A DNA stretch of 50,982 bases, from NCBI GenBank assembly GCA_947243845.1, contig CAMXIF010000021.1, positions 1-50,982 on the forward strand, written 5' to 3'. The DNA comes from an uncultured bacterium (lineage in GTDB: Bacteria; Bacillota; Clostridia; Lachnospirales; Lachnospiraceae). A program made the position numbers and the translations under genes. A model generated the notes under the pieces. The model worked only from the letters and a program-made list of their open reading frames with translations, was not told the DNA's origin and made no database searches. This document shows positions 41,890 through 50,982 of this stretch, piece after piece (the stretch's first letter is position 1; every line of letters begins with the position of its first letter).

Positions 41890-44800
41890 ATGTTACGGGG
41901 AGAGGATAAAAGGATGAGAAAGGATCAGAGAGGATTCACCATAGTGGAACTTTTGATTGCAATCGCAATCATGGCGATTGTTGTCGTGGCGGTATCTGGT
42001 TTTATCGTGGTGGGTTCCAGAAGCTATGCATCTGCCAACAGCGATATCAGCGTACAGCAAGAAGCGCAGCTTGCAATGAACCAGATGTCGGATGTCCTGA
42101 TTGATACCACCAGAAGCGTTAACTATGTGGGTTATGAAACATATGGGACAGATGGAGTGCCGGTATTAAAAGATTCCGAGTTTGGTTTTGAACCTGTGGG
42201 AAAGAGTCTTATTATGTATAATGGTGTCCCTATTGAGACAACGCCGGCGGCTCCCGGTGCCACACCCACTCCGCCAACAATTGATCCGGGAAATGGCAAC
42301 AAGCATTATCAATTCTATTGGGATAAGACGGATGAAGCACTTTATTATGCACAGCTGGATGTGCTTCCTGATGATGTGGATCCGGAAGGCAATATCAATG
42401 TCAGATTTCCGGAGATTGGAAATCTAGATTCCGACTGGGTGGTGCTTGCGGAGCACGTGACCAAGTTCGAGGTGGACTTGACCCAGGTGGAAGAAAAGCG
42501 TGTTGTTCAGCTGGAACTGACTTTTGTGGATGGAAAGAGAGAGTATAATACATCCAATAACGTCACCATCCGGAATAAGGTGGCGGTCAATGATGCGGAA
42601 GTTGGACCGCTTAATAAGAGAAAGACGCTCTCTATTATTGCGAAGGAAACGGCAGTGATCCTGGAGCCCGGCGAGAGTTATCATTTTTCCACGCCTAAGG
42701 TGACGGGCGAAAATGTGACGGACAAGAGCGTTAAATGGTCCATCGTGTCTGCAGGTTCAGGTGGGACCCAGTTTACGGATGAGGCTAATGGTATACTGAA
42801 GATAGCGCCGGATGAACCTGCGGGAACAGTTGAATTGTTGATTACGACCAATGCGGTGGATTCGAGCGGAAACCATGCTTCCTGTAAAGTTTTGGTTTAC
42901 ATCAAGCGTGTTACAACTTTGGGCTTGTATAAATCTGCGGACACAAATGAAGAGAACGGTCCGAATGAAATATCACCGGGATGTACTTTTACTATATCTA
43001 CGAATGTCAATGGACCTAGACTCGGTGAGACCTGCAGTGCGTGCGGAGAGAGTACCGAGAAAGATAGACAGGTTTCATGTGAGGGAAATAAGTATAATAG
43101 TAATTTTCCATGGCGCATCGTTGATCCACAGGAGTATGATCCTTCCATGTCATGGTGGAAACCGAAGGACTATCTGAAGCTGATTTCCCAGGATGAACAC
43201 AGCGCAACGTTCTATCTGGAGCCGAATACGCCGGATGACGGAACTTTTAAGTTTGTTATTCAGGCGATGTCGCTTCTCTCGGTATGTCCCAATGAACAGG
43301 GCAGATGTGAATACTTTTTCGGGGAAGCCATTGAGTTGAAGTCGGTGAAAGGCAAGGAGAACGCAAAACCTTTCAGCGGTAATTTGAAATATGGTGAGGA
43401 GACACTGCTGGAGGAAATCCGCGCCGGTCTGTCTACGGATCATCCGAAATATGTGACAGCGGTTCGTGTTGTGGATAATACTGGCCAAGAACCGGATAAG
43501 GTTCTGCTCTATTTTACCACTGGCGGCGGCGCCAATTATCGTATCGGACCGGATTTATTTGATCTGGATCTGAACGGAAGCTACACTTTCTATATGCAGG
43601 CCTTAGATCCGGTATCTAAGGAGAACCGTGATAAGTATAATAACCATGAGGTTGGTTCTGTCATAGAAGATGATGCGGCAGCAATCAGGGAGGAATATTT
43701 TGCGCATTTGGATAAGAATAAGCCCTATGGATATATTGGGACGAAATATCCGCACAACGAAGTATATTACAGTGTGCTGGATAAACCAAAGCTGACTTTT
43801 ACATATAATAACGTTTCTTATAAAGGAGAACATGTCACATATGATCCGGTGAATATTTATTCAGTGGGTAATGGTAGTGGCATTGTTGGAGAGGTAAGGC
43901 CAACTGGGTATGAGAACATTGTACAGGATAATTCCGTTTGGACTAATTATACAAACAGCCTTTATGAGGGCGAAGGAAACGATATTTCTAATTGGAACAA
44001 AATATATTATTTTGATACAGGAACGATGCGCTATGAGGGAAAGGATCAATTTGCCGGTAAAGTAACGGTGGATCCCAAAGGCAGTATGTTCATGAAACTG
44101 GAACATCAGGGTGATATACTTGGGGCTTGTGGAAAATATCATATTGTTCCGGGCATGCTGTACCAGAACTTAGATTCAGGTCATTTTGAAATTATTGGCT
44201 GGGATGGTTTTGACTTCCCGAATCTGCCGCGTGAAAAGCGTTATTATCAGTTTGATGACAGCATTATCCATGTGGAAGTTAACAGCGAGTTTACCATGGA
44301 GATCAATGATGACTGGTTTAAGGGGAAAGTATTGTTCCCATTGCCGTCCCAGATGGCGGGGGATGTGCGGTTCCCGAATCTCCAGAGTACACAGTGGCAG
44401 ACTTCCTGCGGATCATGGTCTGGTACTGCATTAAAGTCCAATCAGTCCAATCCTGAGACGATTGAATTTACCTACGTGCGCTATATGTACAGTAAGGAGA
44501 ACAAAGCCTACTATGTGGAGCCGATCAAGGTAGAAGTTCGGGGAGGGGAGAATAAAATCGTAACCCATTCTTATGGTATTTACTATTGCGAGGAAAACAA
44601 GGCAAAGTGGGAGTTCCATCAAAAGGGCTATACGACTGAGAAAGCACTTGTCTTTACTGTGAAAGATTTTGAATATGGGTCAAGGTCTTGGCAGACATAT
44701 TTCCCGTTGCCGGATGATCCGGACTTCCCGATAGTAGACGATCAGGAGGAAACATACTATAGTTTAGTCCTTTATCCGCCTGATAACCTATATTGGTCGC

Positions 44801-45300
44801 AGTCGCTTTCTAATGTACTTGTGAAGTGTACGAAGAATGTGAATGACTATACAATTCAGTTTATCAATAAGTTGAGAGCTGGCGATGTGAATAATCATAA
44901 AATAACTAAGATTTCTTATGGTACTTATACCTGGAGTCAGGGACAGAAGGAATGGAAGAAGACAAAAGGAACGGAAGATTTAGGAGCAGAGAAGGATCCG
45001 GATTGGGTAGTGAATCTGACAGGGATACAGCGAAATGGCAAAACTTATATGACGTATTTCCCGGCACCACAAGAGAGAGATTTCCCGTTTAGCAGTTCCG
45101 TGAAAGAAATCAGTGGATATAAACCTGTACTTTATGAAACTACTGATGTTTATGGGGAACATGCGGATATGTATCAGGAATATATCGTGAGATATGAACA
45201 TACGGGAGATACGTATAAAATAGAATTTTGTGATCAATGGAATACCTATGGCACATTCCAATGGGAAGAAAGCTCACGTAAATGGACCAAAGTACCGTAA
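41890..45300 (+). CDS. Giant minor pilin, PilW/GspJ-like, with Ig-like domain
   Basis: About 1136 residues. The leader ends KDQRG, followed by FTIVELLIAIAIMAIVVVAV (Glu at position 5). SDISVQQEAQLAMNQMSDVL fits the PilW/GspJ group. Residues about 240-345 look like a bacterial Ig-like domain (ILEPGESYHFSTPKVTGENV ... KWSIVS). A Cys-rich stretch follows (CSACGES, CEGN, CPNEQGRCEY), then about 650 residues with many Tyr and Trp that I cannot assign. The ATG at 41890 has GGGAG eight bases upstream; the ATG at 41914 is almost as good. Typical members have about 200 residues. The size suggests a surface-binding role at the pilus tip. Confidence 0.8.
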   Translation: MLRGEDKRMRKDQRGFTIVELLIAIAIMAIVVVAVSGFIVVGSRSYASANSDISVQQEAQLAMNQMSDVLIDTTRSVNYVGYETYGTDGVPVLKDSEFGFEPVGKSLIMYNGVPIETTPAAPGATPTPPTIDPGNGNKHYQFYWDKTDEALYYAQLDVLPDDVDPEGNINVRFPEIGNLDSDWVVLAEHVTKFEVDLTQVEEKRVVQLELTFVDGKREYNTSNNVTIRNKVAVNDAEVGPLNKRKTLSIIAKETAVILEPGESYHFSTPKVTGENVTDKSVKWSIVSAGSGGTQFTDEANGILKIAPDEPAGTVELLITTNAVDSSGNHASCKVLVYIKRVTTLGLYKSADTNEENGPNEISPGCTFTISTNVNGPRLGETCSACGESTEKDRQVSCEGNKYNSNFPWRIVDPQEYDPSMSWWKPKDYLKLISQDEHSATFYLEPNTPDDGTFKFVIQAMSLLSVCPNEQGRCEYFFGEAIELKSVKGKENAKPFSGNLKYGEETLLEEIRAGLSTDHPKYVTAVRVVDNTGQEPDKVLLYFTTGGGANYRIGPDLFDLDLNGSYTFYMQALDPVSKENRDKYNNHEVGSVIEDDAAAIREEYFAHLDKNKPYGYIGTKYPHNEVYYSVLDKPKLTFTYNNVSYKGEHVTYDPVNIYSVGNGSGIVGEVRPTGYENIVQDNSVWTNYTNSLYEGEGNDISNWNKIYYFDTGTMRYEGKDQFAGKVTVDPKGSMFMKLEHQGDILGACGKYHIVPGMLYQNLDSGHFEIIGWDGFDFPNLPREKRYYQFDDSIIHVEVNSEFTMEINDDWFKGKVLFPLPSQMAGDVRFPNLQSTQWQTSCGSWSGTALKSNQSNPETIEFTYVRYMYSKENKAYYVEPIKVEVRGGENKIVTHSYGIYYCEENKAKWEFHQKGYTTEKALVFTVKDFEYGSRSWQTYFPLPDDPDFPIVDDQEETYYSLVLYPPDNLYWSQSLSNVLVKCTKNVNDYTIQFINKLRAGDVNNHKITKISYGTYTWSQGQKEWKKTKGTEDLGAEKDPDWVVNLTGIQRNGKTYMTYFPAPQERDFPFSSSVKEISGYKPVLYETTDVYGEHADMYQEYIVRYEHTGDTYKIEFCDQWNTYGTFQWEESSRKWTKVP

Positions 45301-45372
45301 AACCATGCAACACCAATTAACCCACCAACAATATCAGCAACCAGCAACAAAGCAAACAGTATGTGAGATGGT

Positions 45373-48300
45373 ATGATGAAAAAGATTCAGAAGACTGGGC
45401 AATCGAAACTGAATAAGAAAACAGCCGTTATGACAGTAGCATCCGTAACGGCTGCCGCAATGGCGGTCACCGGAATATACGGCTTGGGCGGTCATGTGCA
45501 GGATATGGAGGATGTCTATGCGAAGGAATCCTTTACCGGCATGAAGGAGATCGTGGAGGAGCATGATAAAGATCATCCTTTTAGGATTCTGGACATCACC
45601 CCTACTAAGGCAATGTATATCGTGAGCGGTACGAATGCCAAGACTTATAATTTGTCTACGGGAACTATCGGCTATCTGACCGGCGGCCAGGCTCCAATCG
45701 AGAAAGATATCTATGATATTTTTCATGATAATACCGACTTTTATGCTTATGAAGAGAGGGAGGCTCTGGCCAAAGCGATTATTCCTTCTGGGTTTGATAA
45801 TGCGGAGTTTCTGACCATCGCATACGAGGAAGCGTACGGAGGAACGATTGATCGACTGGATGAGAGTCGGGACTGGATCAAATTATATGATCCCATTGTG
45901 GCAGACGGACCGTTAGCCGGCGATGCACCTACCGGCCAGATGATGGCTTATGTGACCAAGATTACAGATGCGGATCGGGATGCGGGCAAATACGGGGAAT
46001 ATAAGCTGGTAGGCGGTACTTTGACTACCGGATTAGATGAGGAAGGCCTGGAGGGAAATATCTTTAAATTTAATCAGGACAGTGGAGAATGGTATCTGAC
46101 CTTTGAGTATGATCCGGATGCTGTGATTGGGTATGTTCCCTCCATGATATACTGTGGTGATTTAAGTTCATGTTCCAATACAACAGGTATATATTATAAG
46201 GAAGATGATGGTACTTTTACATTTGTGGGTACGAAGGCGGATGTTTTAGATCTGCCGCAAGAAGATAAGAAGCCTTCAGGTGATGACAAGGATAAGCCGG
46301 AAGAAGAAAAAGAGCCGGGAAAAGACAGTGAGACTACGGAAGGTGAGGATAGCACCGGTACCGAAGGAGAAGGCGGAGACAACACCGACACCGAAGGAGA
46401 AGGCGGAGAAAATACCGACACCGAAGGAGAAGACGGAGACAATACTGGCACCGAAGGAGAAGGCGGAGAAAATACTGGCACCGAAGGAGAAGGCGAAGAC
46501 AGTACCGACACCGAAGGAGACGGAGGAGACAACACCGACACCGAAGGAGACGGAGGGGACAGCACCGACACCGAAGGAGAAGGCGAAGATAACACCAGTT
46601 CTTCTGATTCCAGTGCGGCAGATGTGTCAGCGGCGGCAGATGCGGTATGGCGTTTGTTGATTGAAGATGGGGAATCCGATGAACCTGAGGATGAGCAGAG
46701 AGTTGAGGATCCCGATTCAAACGATGCGGATGATTCTGAAAATGCTGGCAATTCAAATAATAAGAACGAAACAGAGGCTACTGAAGATTCGGAAAATGTT
46801 AATAATTCAGATAGTGGGACCAATTCAGAAGCTGCTGATGATTCAGATTCAGGAAATGATGCAGATGATGAGGAAGAGCCAAAATCTGAAGATGCTGGGC
46901 CTAAGTATTATGTTCTGGAATTTACGTTTCAGACAAATCCTTCCGAAGATACCATGCTTTATCGGATTAAAGACAAGACAGAGATGTCTGAGTGGGACAG
47001 CGAGATCATCCCTCTTGACCGGTATGATTTTGATGATTCTTTTGCCGGTGTGACACAGGGAGAGGAAGGCGCGGAAGCGGATGAAGAGGCTGACGGAGAT
47101 ATGGCAGTGTATGCCACCGGTTCGAGCAATTTGCCCGTATTTGAATATGTCGGGAAAGAAGATGGCGAATATAATCTCAAGATGGCTTACGAAAGTGATG
47201 ATAACTATAATGCTGATGCCAAAGAGGTGGCGGTGAAAAACGCACCTGTTTATTTCAGATGTTGTAAGGGCAATAACTGGCTTGAGAAATATGTGTTCAA
47301 TGCGCTGGAAGATCAGGATAATTATTATGATCAATTCACGATCGAGGTAAATTGTGTTTCAGCGGATGAAGTCAGTGTGGAAGATGTGCAGGAAGCCGAC
47401 CTGATTTATCTGGAGCATGGTTCCGGTATCTTCATCAACAGCGGTGCCGCCATACAGACCATTGGACCGGGAGAAGGCAATGGCGGGCTGTCGGATATGG
47501 ACGAAGATGTAGCTTTGGCTATTGTTAACAGGGCAGTGACGGAACTGCTGCCCGTCATAGTAGATTATGATATCATTTCCAGTCCGGGACAATATGAGGA
47601 CAGCAATTATCATAAGCTGGCCAGGATTTTCTTAAAAGAGGATCTGGTAGGATTCTATGAGAATACGGGTGAGAAAGATAAATTGGCCGACTTGTTCAAC
47701 GGTCTTGATAGTGATGACTTTGAGGACAACGAGGACAATGATTGTCATTATGTAAACCGAAATATCTATATGGTGAATGGAGATACACCGTTAGTCAGTG
47801 ACGATTTCCCGAAGTCTTTTGATGGGGATGAGGCGAAACGGGGCTTCCGAGAGGTGTTGATCGCTATCCGAGCGGAGAACACGATGCTGAAGGAAGAAGA
47901 CTGGCTGGAAGATGAAGTCAGCAAGGCCAGGGCCATTGCCTATATCATCAATTATTCGGTGGGAATGATCGGGGATTATCGGGATGTATCAATTTTGGAG
48001 TTGCAGCCCAGCGCCAATACGAAACCCGATCTGCATGTGAATAATAATGAGGACAGAGAGACCACCACTTTATTCTGGCAGAAAGAAGATTCCGGAGAGA
48101 GCGGTCAGCAGATATTCCGTTCTACCAAGATTGTAGATGTTGATATAGCAGTCAAATCCGTGGCGGAGTTTAATGGAGAATGGGCGGATATCAACAGCAC
48201 CTATGATATGGTATTCATTGGATTGGACGGCCAGCTGCTGAATCGTGAGGGAAGAGATCAACATACAGTCTATAATGACGGTGACTTAGAAGGATTGGTC

Positions 48301-50391
48301 TATCATACCGGTGACCTAGCATCCGGAAAGGATGCCAGATATGATGCCAGCGATATCACCGAACAGAAGAAGGAAGCGCTTCTGGATTATCTGCGCGCAG
48401 GATATCCGATAGTAGTGGAGAATAATTGTATCAATGTCAAGAAATCTGATGGAGAACAGACCAGATCTGTCAATACCAGATATATTGCAGATAATACACA
48501 GATGTATATGTTTTTGAATGAGGCCCTGGAGCAGTATGGGGATTATCTGTACACGGTGCGCGATGTCCGCGGTAATCCAGAGTTCAGGGCTCAGTTAAAT
48601 GTGGTTAAGCCTCGGATTGCTTATCAGGATCCGGATCAGGCATCGCTTATCCAGAGCCTGAATCGTACGGAAGACAACAAATATGAGGGAACGATCCTCT
48701 ATCGTATCACTGGCAATCAGGAACAGAAGAACGAGGATGGTGAAGAGGAGAATGAGGAGGTAGATAATACCTATCATGGCGACACTTCCATACATTTGTA
48801 CCTAGATCTGAATTATGACGGTTTCTTTGCGCCTTCGGAGGAATTACATCCGACAGGGGAGACCGGCGGCTATGTGGAAGGTGACGGACAGGTCACAGTG
48901 TCGTTTGAGGGCGTGGAATCGGGAGTCATTCCCTGGAAATTGGAAGTTACCGATGCTAATAATGGCTATCGCAGGGATGCGATGATGGGTTATTTTACCA
49001 TTCAGGGACAGGTGCAGCTTCCGGTCAATGTTTTACAGGTGCTGGATGATACGGAAAATCAGAAAGCCAATCTTCAGACACAGTTTGAGAAGATCAAGAA
49101 TTCAACTCTTAGCCGTTATCTGGAGATGGCGGAGAATAAGCTCAATGTGAAGTATGAGTTTGAGACTATTACCTCGGTACAGCTGGGTGAGCGGCTTGCC
49201 AACAACGGCAATTATCTGAACCAGTGGGACGTTCTGGTGCTGGGATTTGGCAACAGTGGTTCTCTGGGAACAGCAAAGGATGCAGTAACAGCATATATCA
49301 ATGAGGGACGCAGTGTGCTGATCTCCTATGCAGGCGCTACGGAAGATACGGGACGCTTGGGACTGGATATTTCGCTTTTGGGGCAGTCCAATGATATGAC
49401 ATATTCCAAGCTTGGCCGGGACGGCGGCGCATATTACCGCTATAAGGATCTGGACAAAGATATGTTTGCAGATGCGATGCCGGGGCTGCAGGCGCATAAG
49501 ATCAATGAAGGAAGTATCACCTGTTATCCTTTCGATGTAGGCGGCGAGCAGAGCATAGCCTTTTTCAGCGATGTCACGAAGCTGAAAGCGCCTGAATATC
49601 TGTTGGATTTTGCTAATAATACGAAGGAAAGTGAGGCGCACGTGACCGGTTGGTATACGCTGAATGATAGTAGTTCGGAGGGTGGCGGTGGTTATCGGGT
49701 TTCACCGAGAGACGCCCGCAATAACTATTATATTTACAGCAGAGCCAATGTGGTGTACGTGGGACAGAACGAATATCCGTATTACTATGAGAAGGAAGCC
49801 GGCGAGGAACCGAAGGACGGCGTGGATGAGTGTAAGCTTTTTGTCAATGCTTTAACGGCGGCATATAATGCGGGCATTCATAACCCGAAAGTAGATATTG
49901 TGGCTGGATTTGGAGCATCAGCTACATCCGTGGAGAGTATACCGATTCCGTTTGATCAGGAATTATTTAATGTGAATACGGAAGAAGGTATCCTGGATGA
50001 GACGGTGGACGTATATTTCAAGTTTGTGGATAACAATATCGCGTTTGATAAGGTGACGAATATTTCCTTCTACTATGAGGAAGGGACGAATCCGGAGGCA
50101 GAACTGGTGCTTGCGGACGGCAGTATCAATACCGTTGATTTTAAACCTTTTGGCAGTCAGGTATGGATGGTGGAGAATAACCGTCTTGTGGAAGTGACGG
50201 ATGGTTCTTTCAGGCAGGGAGTCGTGTATCGGATCAAGGCTCCGGTGATAGCGCTTAAAGGGAATGAGAAGGAAGTTTCCAGAATCTTCATCGCACTCGA
50301 TACCAGATATATAAAGGGCGGCAAAGAGCGTCATGCGATCGGCACGGATGTTATCGCCCTCACAAGGGCGCAGATGTTCCTGTTAGAGTAA
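45373..50391 (+). CDS. Exported DUF5057-type giant protein with acidic tandem repeats
   Basis: A 1672-residue protein. The N-terminus has Lys residues and a hydrophobic stretch (KKTAVMTVASVTAAAMAVTG), probably a signal peptide. Then comes HPFRILDITPTKA ... GTIGYLTGGQAPI, the start I associate with DUF5057 proteins of Lachnospiraceae. Residues about 300-330 are acidic and Lys-rich, 326-405 are eight 10-residue repeats of the type DNTDTEGEGG, and about 420-510 are Asp/Ser/Asn-rich. The remaining 1150 residues appear folded, with no domain I can name. There is no LPXTG motif or C-terminal membrane helix, so it is secreted or held by other proteins. Ending the pilus operon, it may attach to the pilus. 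The ribosome-binding site is weak (GAGATGGT). Confidence 0.82.
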   Translation: MMKKIQKTGQSKLNKKTAVMTVASVTAAAMAVTGIYGLGGHVQDMEDVYAKESFTGMKEIVEEHDKDHPFRILDITPTKAMYIVSGTNAKTYNLSTGTIGYLTGGQAPIEKDIYDIFHDNTDFYAYEEREALAKAIIPSGFDNAEFLTIAYEEAYGGTIDRLDESRDWIKLYDPIVADGPLAGDAPTGQMMAYVTKITDADRDAGKYGEYKLVGGTLTTGLDEEGLEGNIFKFNQDSGEWYLTFEYDPDAVIGYVPSMIYCGDLSSCSNTTGIYYKEDDGTFTFVGTKADVLDLPQEDKKPSGDDKDKPEEEKEPGKDSETTEGEDSTGTEGEGGDNTDTEGEGGENTDTEGEDGDNTGTEGEGGENTGTEGEGEDSTDTEGDGGDNTDTEGDGGDSTDTEGEGEDNTSSSDSSAADVSAAADAVWRLLIEDGESDEPEDEQRVEDPDSNDADDSENAGNSNNKNETEATEDSENVNNSDSGTNSEAADDSDSGNDADDEEEPKSEDAGPKYYVLEFTFQTNPSEDTMLYRIKDKTEMSEWDSEIIPLDRYDFDDSFAGVTQGEEGAEADEEADGDMAVYATGSSNLPVFEYVGKEDGEYNLKMAYESDDNYNADAKEVAVKNAPVYFRCCKGNNWLEKYVFNALEDQDNYYDQFTIEVNCVSADEVSVEDVQEADLIYLEHGSGIFINSGAAIQTIGPGEGNGGLSDMDEDVALAIVNRAVTELLPVIVDYDIISSPGQYEDSNYHKLARIFLKEDLVGFYENTGEKDKLADLFNGLDSDDFEDNEDNDCHYVNRNIYMVNGDTPLVSDDFPKSFDGDEAKRGFREVLIAIRAENTMLKEEDWLEDEVSKARAIAYIINYSVGMIGDYRDVSILELQPSANTKPDLHVNNNEDRETTTLFWQKEDSGESGQQIFRSTKIVDVDIAVKSVAEFNGEWADINSTYDMVFIGLDGQLLNREGRDQHTVYNDGDLEGLVYHTGDLASGKDARYDASDITEQKKEALLDYLRAGYPIVVENNCINVKKSDGEQTRSVNTRYIADNTQMYMFLNEALEQYGDYLYTVRDVRGNPEFRAQLNVVKPRIAYQDPDQASLIQSLNRTEDNKYEGTILYRITGNQEQKNEDGEEENEEVDNTYHGDTSIHLYLDLNYDGFFAPSEELHPTGETGGYVEGDGQVTVSFEGVESGVIPWKLEVTDANNGYRRDAMMGYFTIQGQVQLPVNVLQVLDDTENQKANLQTQFEKIKNSTLSRYLEMAENKLNVKYEFETITSVQLGERLANNGNYLNQWDVLVLGFGNSGSLGTAKDAVTAYINEGRSVLISYAGATEDTGRLGLDISLLGQSNDMTYSKLGRDGGAYYRYKDLDKDMFADAMPGLQAHKINEGSITCYPFDVGGEQSIAFFSDVTKLKAPEYLLDFANNTKESEAHVTGWYTLNDSSSEGGGGYRVSPRDARNNYYIYSRANVVYVGQNEYPYYYEKEAGEEPKDGVDECKLFVNALTAAYNAGIHNPKVDIVAGFGASATSVESIPIPFDQELFNVNTEEGILDETVDVYFKFVDNNIAFDKVTNISFYYEEGTNPEAELVLADGSINTVDFKPFGSQVWMVENNRLVEVTDGSFRQGVVYRIKAPVIALKGNEKEVSRIFIALDTRYIKGGKERHAIGTDVIALTRAQMFLLE
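46348..46587 (+). repeat. Coding minisatellite, eight units of 30 bases
   Basis: Eight tandem 30-base units, each coding (D/E)(N/S)T(D/G)TEG(E/D)(G/D)(G/E), lie in the DUF5057 gene. CACCGAAGGAGA or near copies recur every 30 bases. The unit keeps the frame, so gain or loss of copies changes only linker length. Confidence 0.95.
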
Positions 50392-50405
50392 TAATTTGAA
50401 TATGG

Positions 50406-50443
50406 AAAACGCCTCATGACCGGTTTGGGTTATGAGGCGTTTT
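50406..50443. terminator. Bidirectional terminator ending the pilus operon
   Basis: AAAACGCCTCAT (50406-50417) pairs perfectly with ATGAGGCGTTTT (50432-50443), followed by ATAATTATAAT. It separates the DUF5057 gene from the convergent Rpn pseudogene. Confidence 0.9.
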
Positions 50444-50466
50444 ATAATTATAATAGGAAGAAATTC

Positions 50467-50982
50467 CTACAGATTTTCCTTTTCGCGAAACCGTGCAATG
50501 CTCTCAGCTCTGGCGGCGGACAGGTGCCAGCGATCCAGGATTTCCGTGTCGCGTTCGGATTTGATCCTATCGATGAGGTCTTCCGGAACCTTGCCAAGGA
50601 TGTTGAGGAGTTGGAGGACGGCCTCTGCTTTCCCCTCTGCTTTTCCCGCTTCCCGGCCAATCGCAATACCTTCATCCCGCACATACTCGTCCTCGGCCCA
50701 ACGATCTCTCTTCGCTCTCCAGTATCCATCATAGAACCATCTTATCGTTCTTATAAGCCCCATCTGTCTTACCACCTCTGCCACGTCTCTCATCCTCCCA
50801 TTCTGTTCTGCGATCTGGTCAATCTCTTCCTGGCTGGTCGCATAGTATCCCCTGCTTCTGTCTGTGGAGCAGCTTTCGCAGAAAGGGGTTGGCCATCTGC
50901 ACCGACTTGATCTGATCCAAAGGGATCCCCAGCACATCACTCAAAAATTGTTTCCTGACTTTTTCGTGGGCAAACAGTTCCT
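50467..50982 (-). pseudogene. Rpn-family nuclease pseudogene with its middle deleted; runs off the window
   Basis: Reading from the right edge, one frame gives ELFAHEKVRKQFLSDVLGIP ... MANPFLRKLLHRQKQGI, the usual N-terminal part of Rpn/PD-(D/E)XK transposase-like nucleases, then hits a stop at 50819-50821. A second frame joins at about 50850 with YYATSQEEIDQIAEQNGRM and runs on through RDRWAEDEYVRDEGIAIGRE to the normal C-terminus at 50467. In full-length relatives the nuclease core (roughly 150-200 residues) lies between these parts, so a deletion with frameshift removed it. The gene must be inactive. Its start lies beyond the window. Confidence 0.8.

Noticed and set aside
46348..46587. CRISPR-like array
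   Set aside because: The repeats are directly tandem without unique spacers, keep the reading frame and have no cas genes nearby.
46194..46823. Long Ser/Pro-rich open frame on the minus strand
   Set aside because: It is the antisense of the acidic repeat region of the DUF5057 gene; its composition follows from the repeat codons and it has no start signals.
50300..50391. A sortase signal at the end of the DUF5057 protein
   Set aside because: No LPXTG-like motif, hydrophobic stretch or positive tail is present; the protein ends ALTRAQMFLLE.

Overview
The window looks like chromosome from a spore-forming, Gram-positive member of the Clostridia, most like a Lachnospiraceae. Three sporulation genes (gpr, spoIIP, sigK), a sigK without a pro-sequence, several TTG starts behind strong GGAGG sites, and a type IV pilus locus without secretin or PilP genes (so no outer membrane) all point that way. 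No rRNA, tRNA, CRISPR array or complete insertion sequence was seen.

Left part (1-6.7 kb): a short remnant of the 3' end of an rlmD-type methyltransferase gene, a GIY-YIG nuclease, a chemoreceptor, a His/Cys-rich secreted peptide, a membrane-anchored serine hydrolase broken by a deletion, a MerR-family regulator and a small GGDEF protein. The hydrolase and the regulator share a promoter type with a 19-bp spacer filled by a related palindrome, so they probably form one small regulon.

Middle part (6.8-18 kb): a PurF-like protein without its catalytic cysteine, a manganese exporter behind a yybP-ykoY-type riboswitch, a zinc-ribbon/TPM-domain pair, rpsT, then gpr-spoIIP, lepA-hemW and sigK.

Right part (18-50.4 kb): a large type IV pilus and probable DNA-uptake region on one strand: degenerate HD-GYP protein, pilT, (Rpn nuclease), comM/yifB, dprA, pilB, two large polytopic membrane proteins, a small membrane protein, pilC, major pilin, prepilin peptidase, a pilM-pilN fusion, pilO, four minor pilins of I/K/H/J type, and a 1672-residue exported DUF5057-type protein. 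Two minor pilins are very large (870 and about 1136 residues), suggesting an elaborate pilus tip. PilB carries an MshEN-like N-terminus of the kind that binds cyclic di-GMP, and the pilT operon starts with an HD-GYP-like protein, so the pilus is probably under cyclic di-GMP control.

The right edge holds a convergent Rpn-family nuclease pseudogene whose catalytic middle is deleted. The best candidates for something new are the giant-tip pilus with its DUF5057 partner, the structured pilin leader, and the G11 tract before the prepilin peptidase gene.
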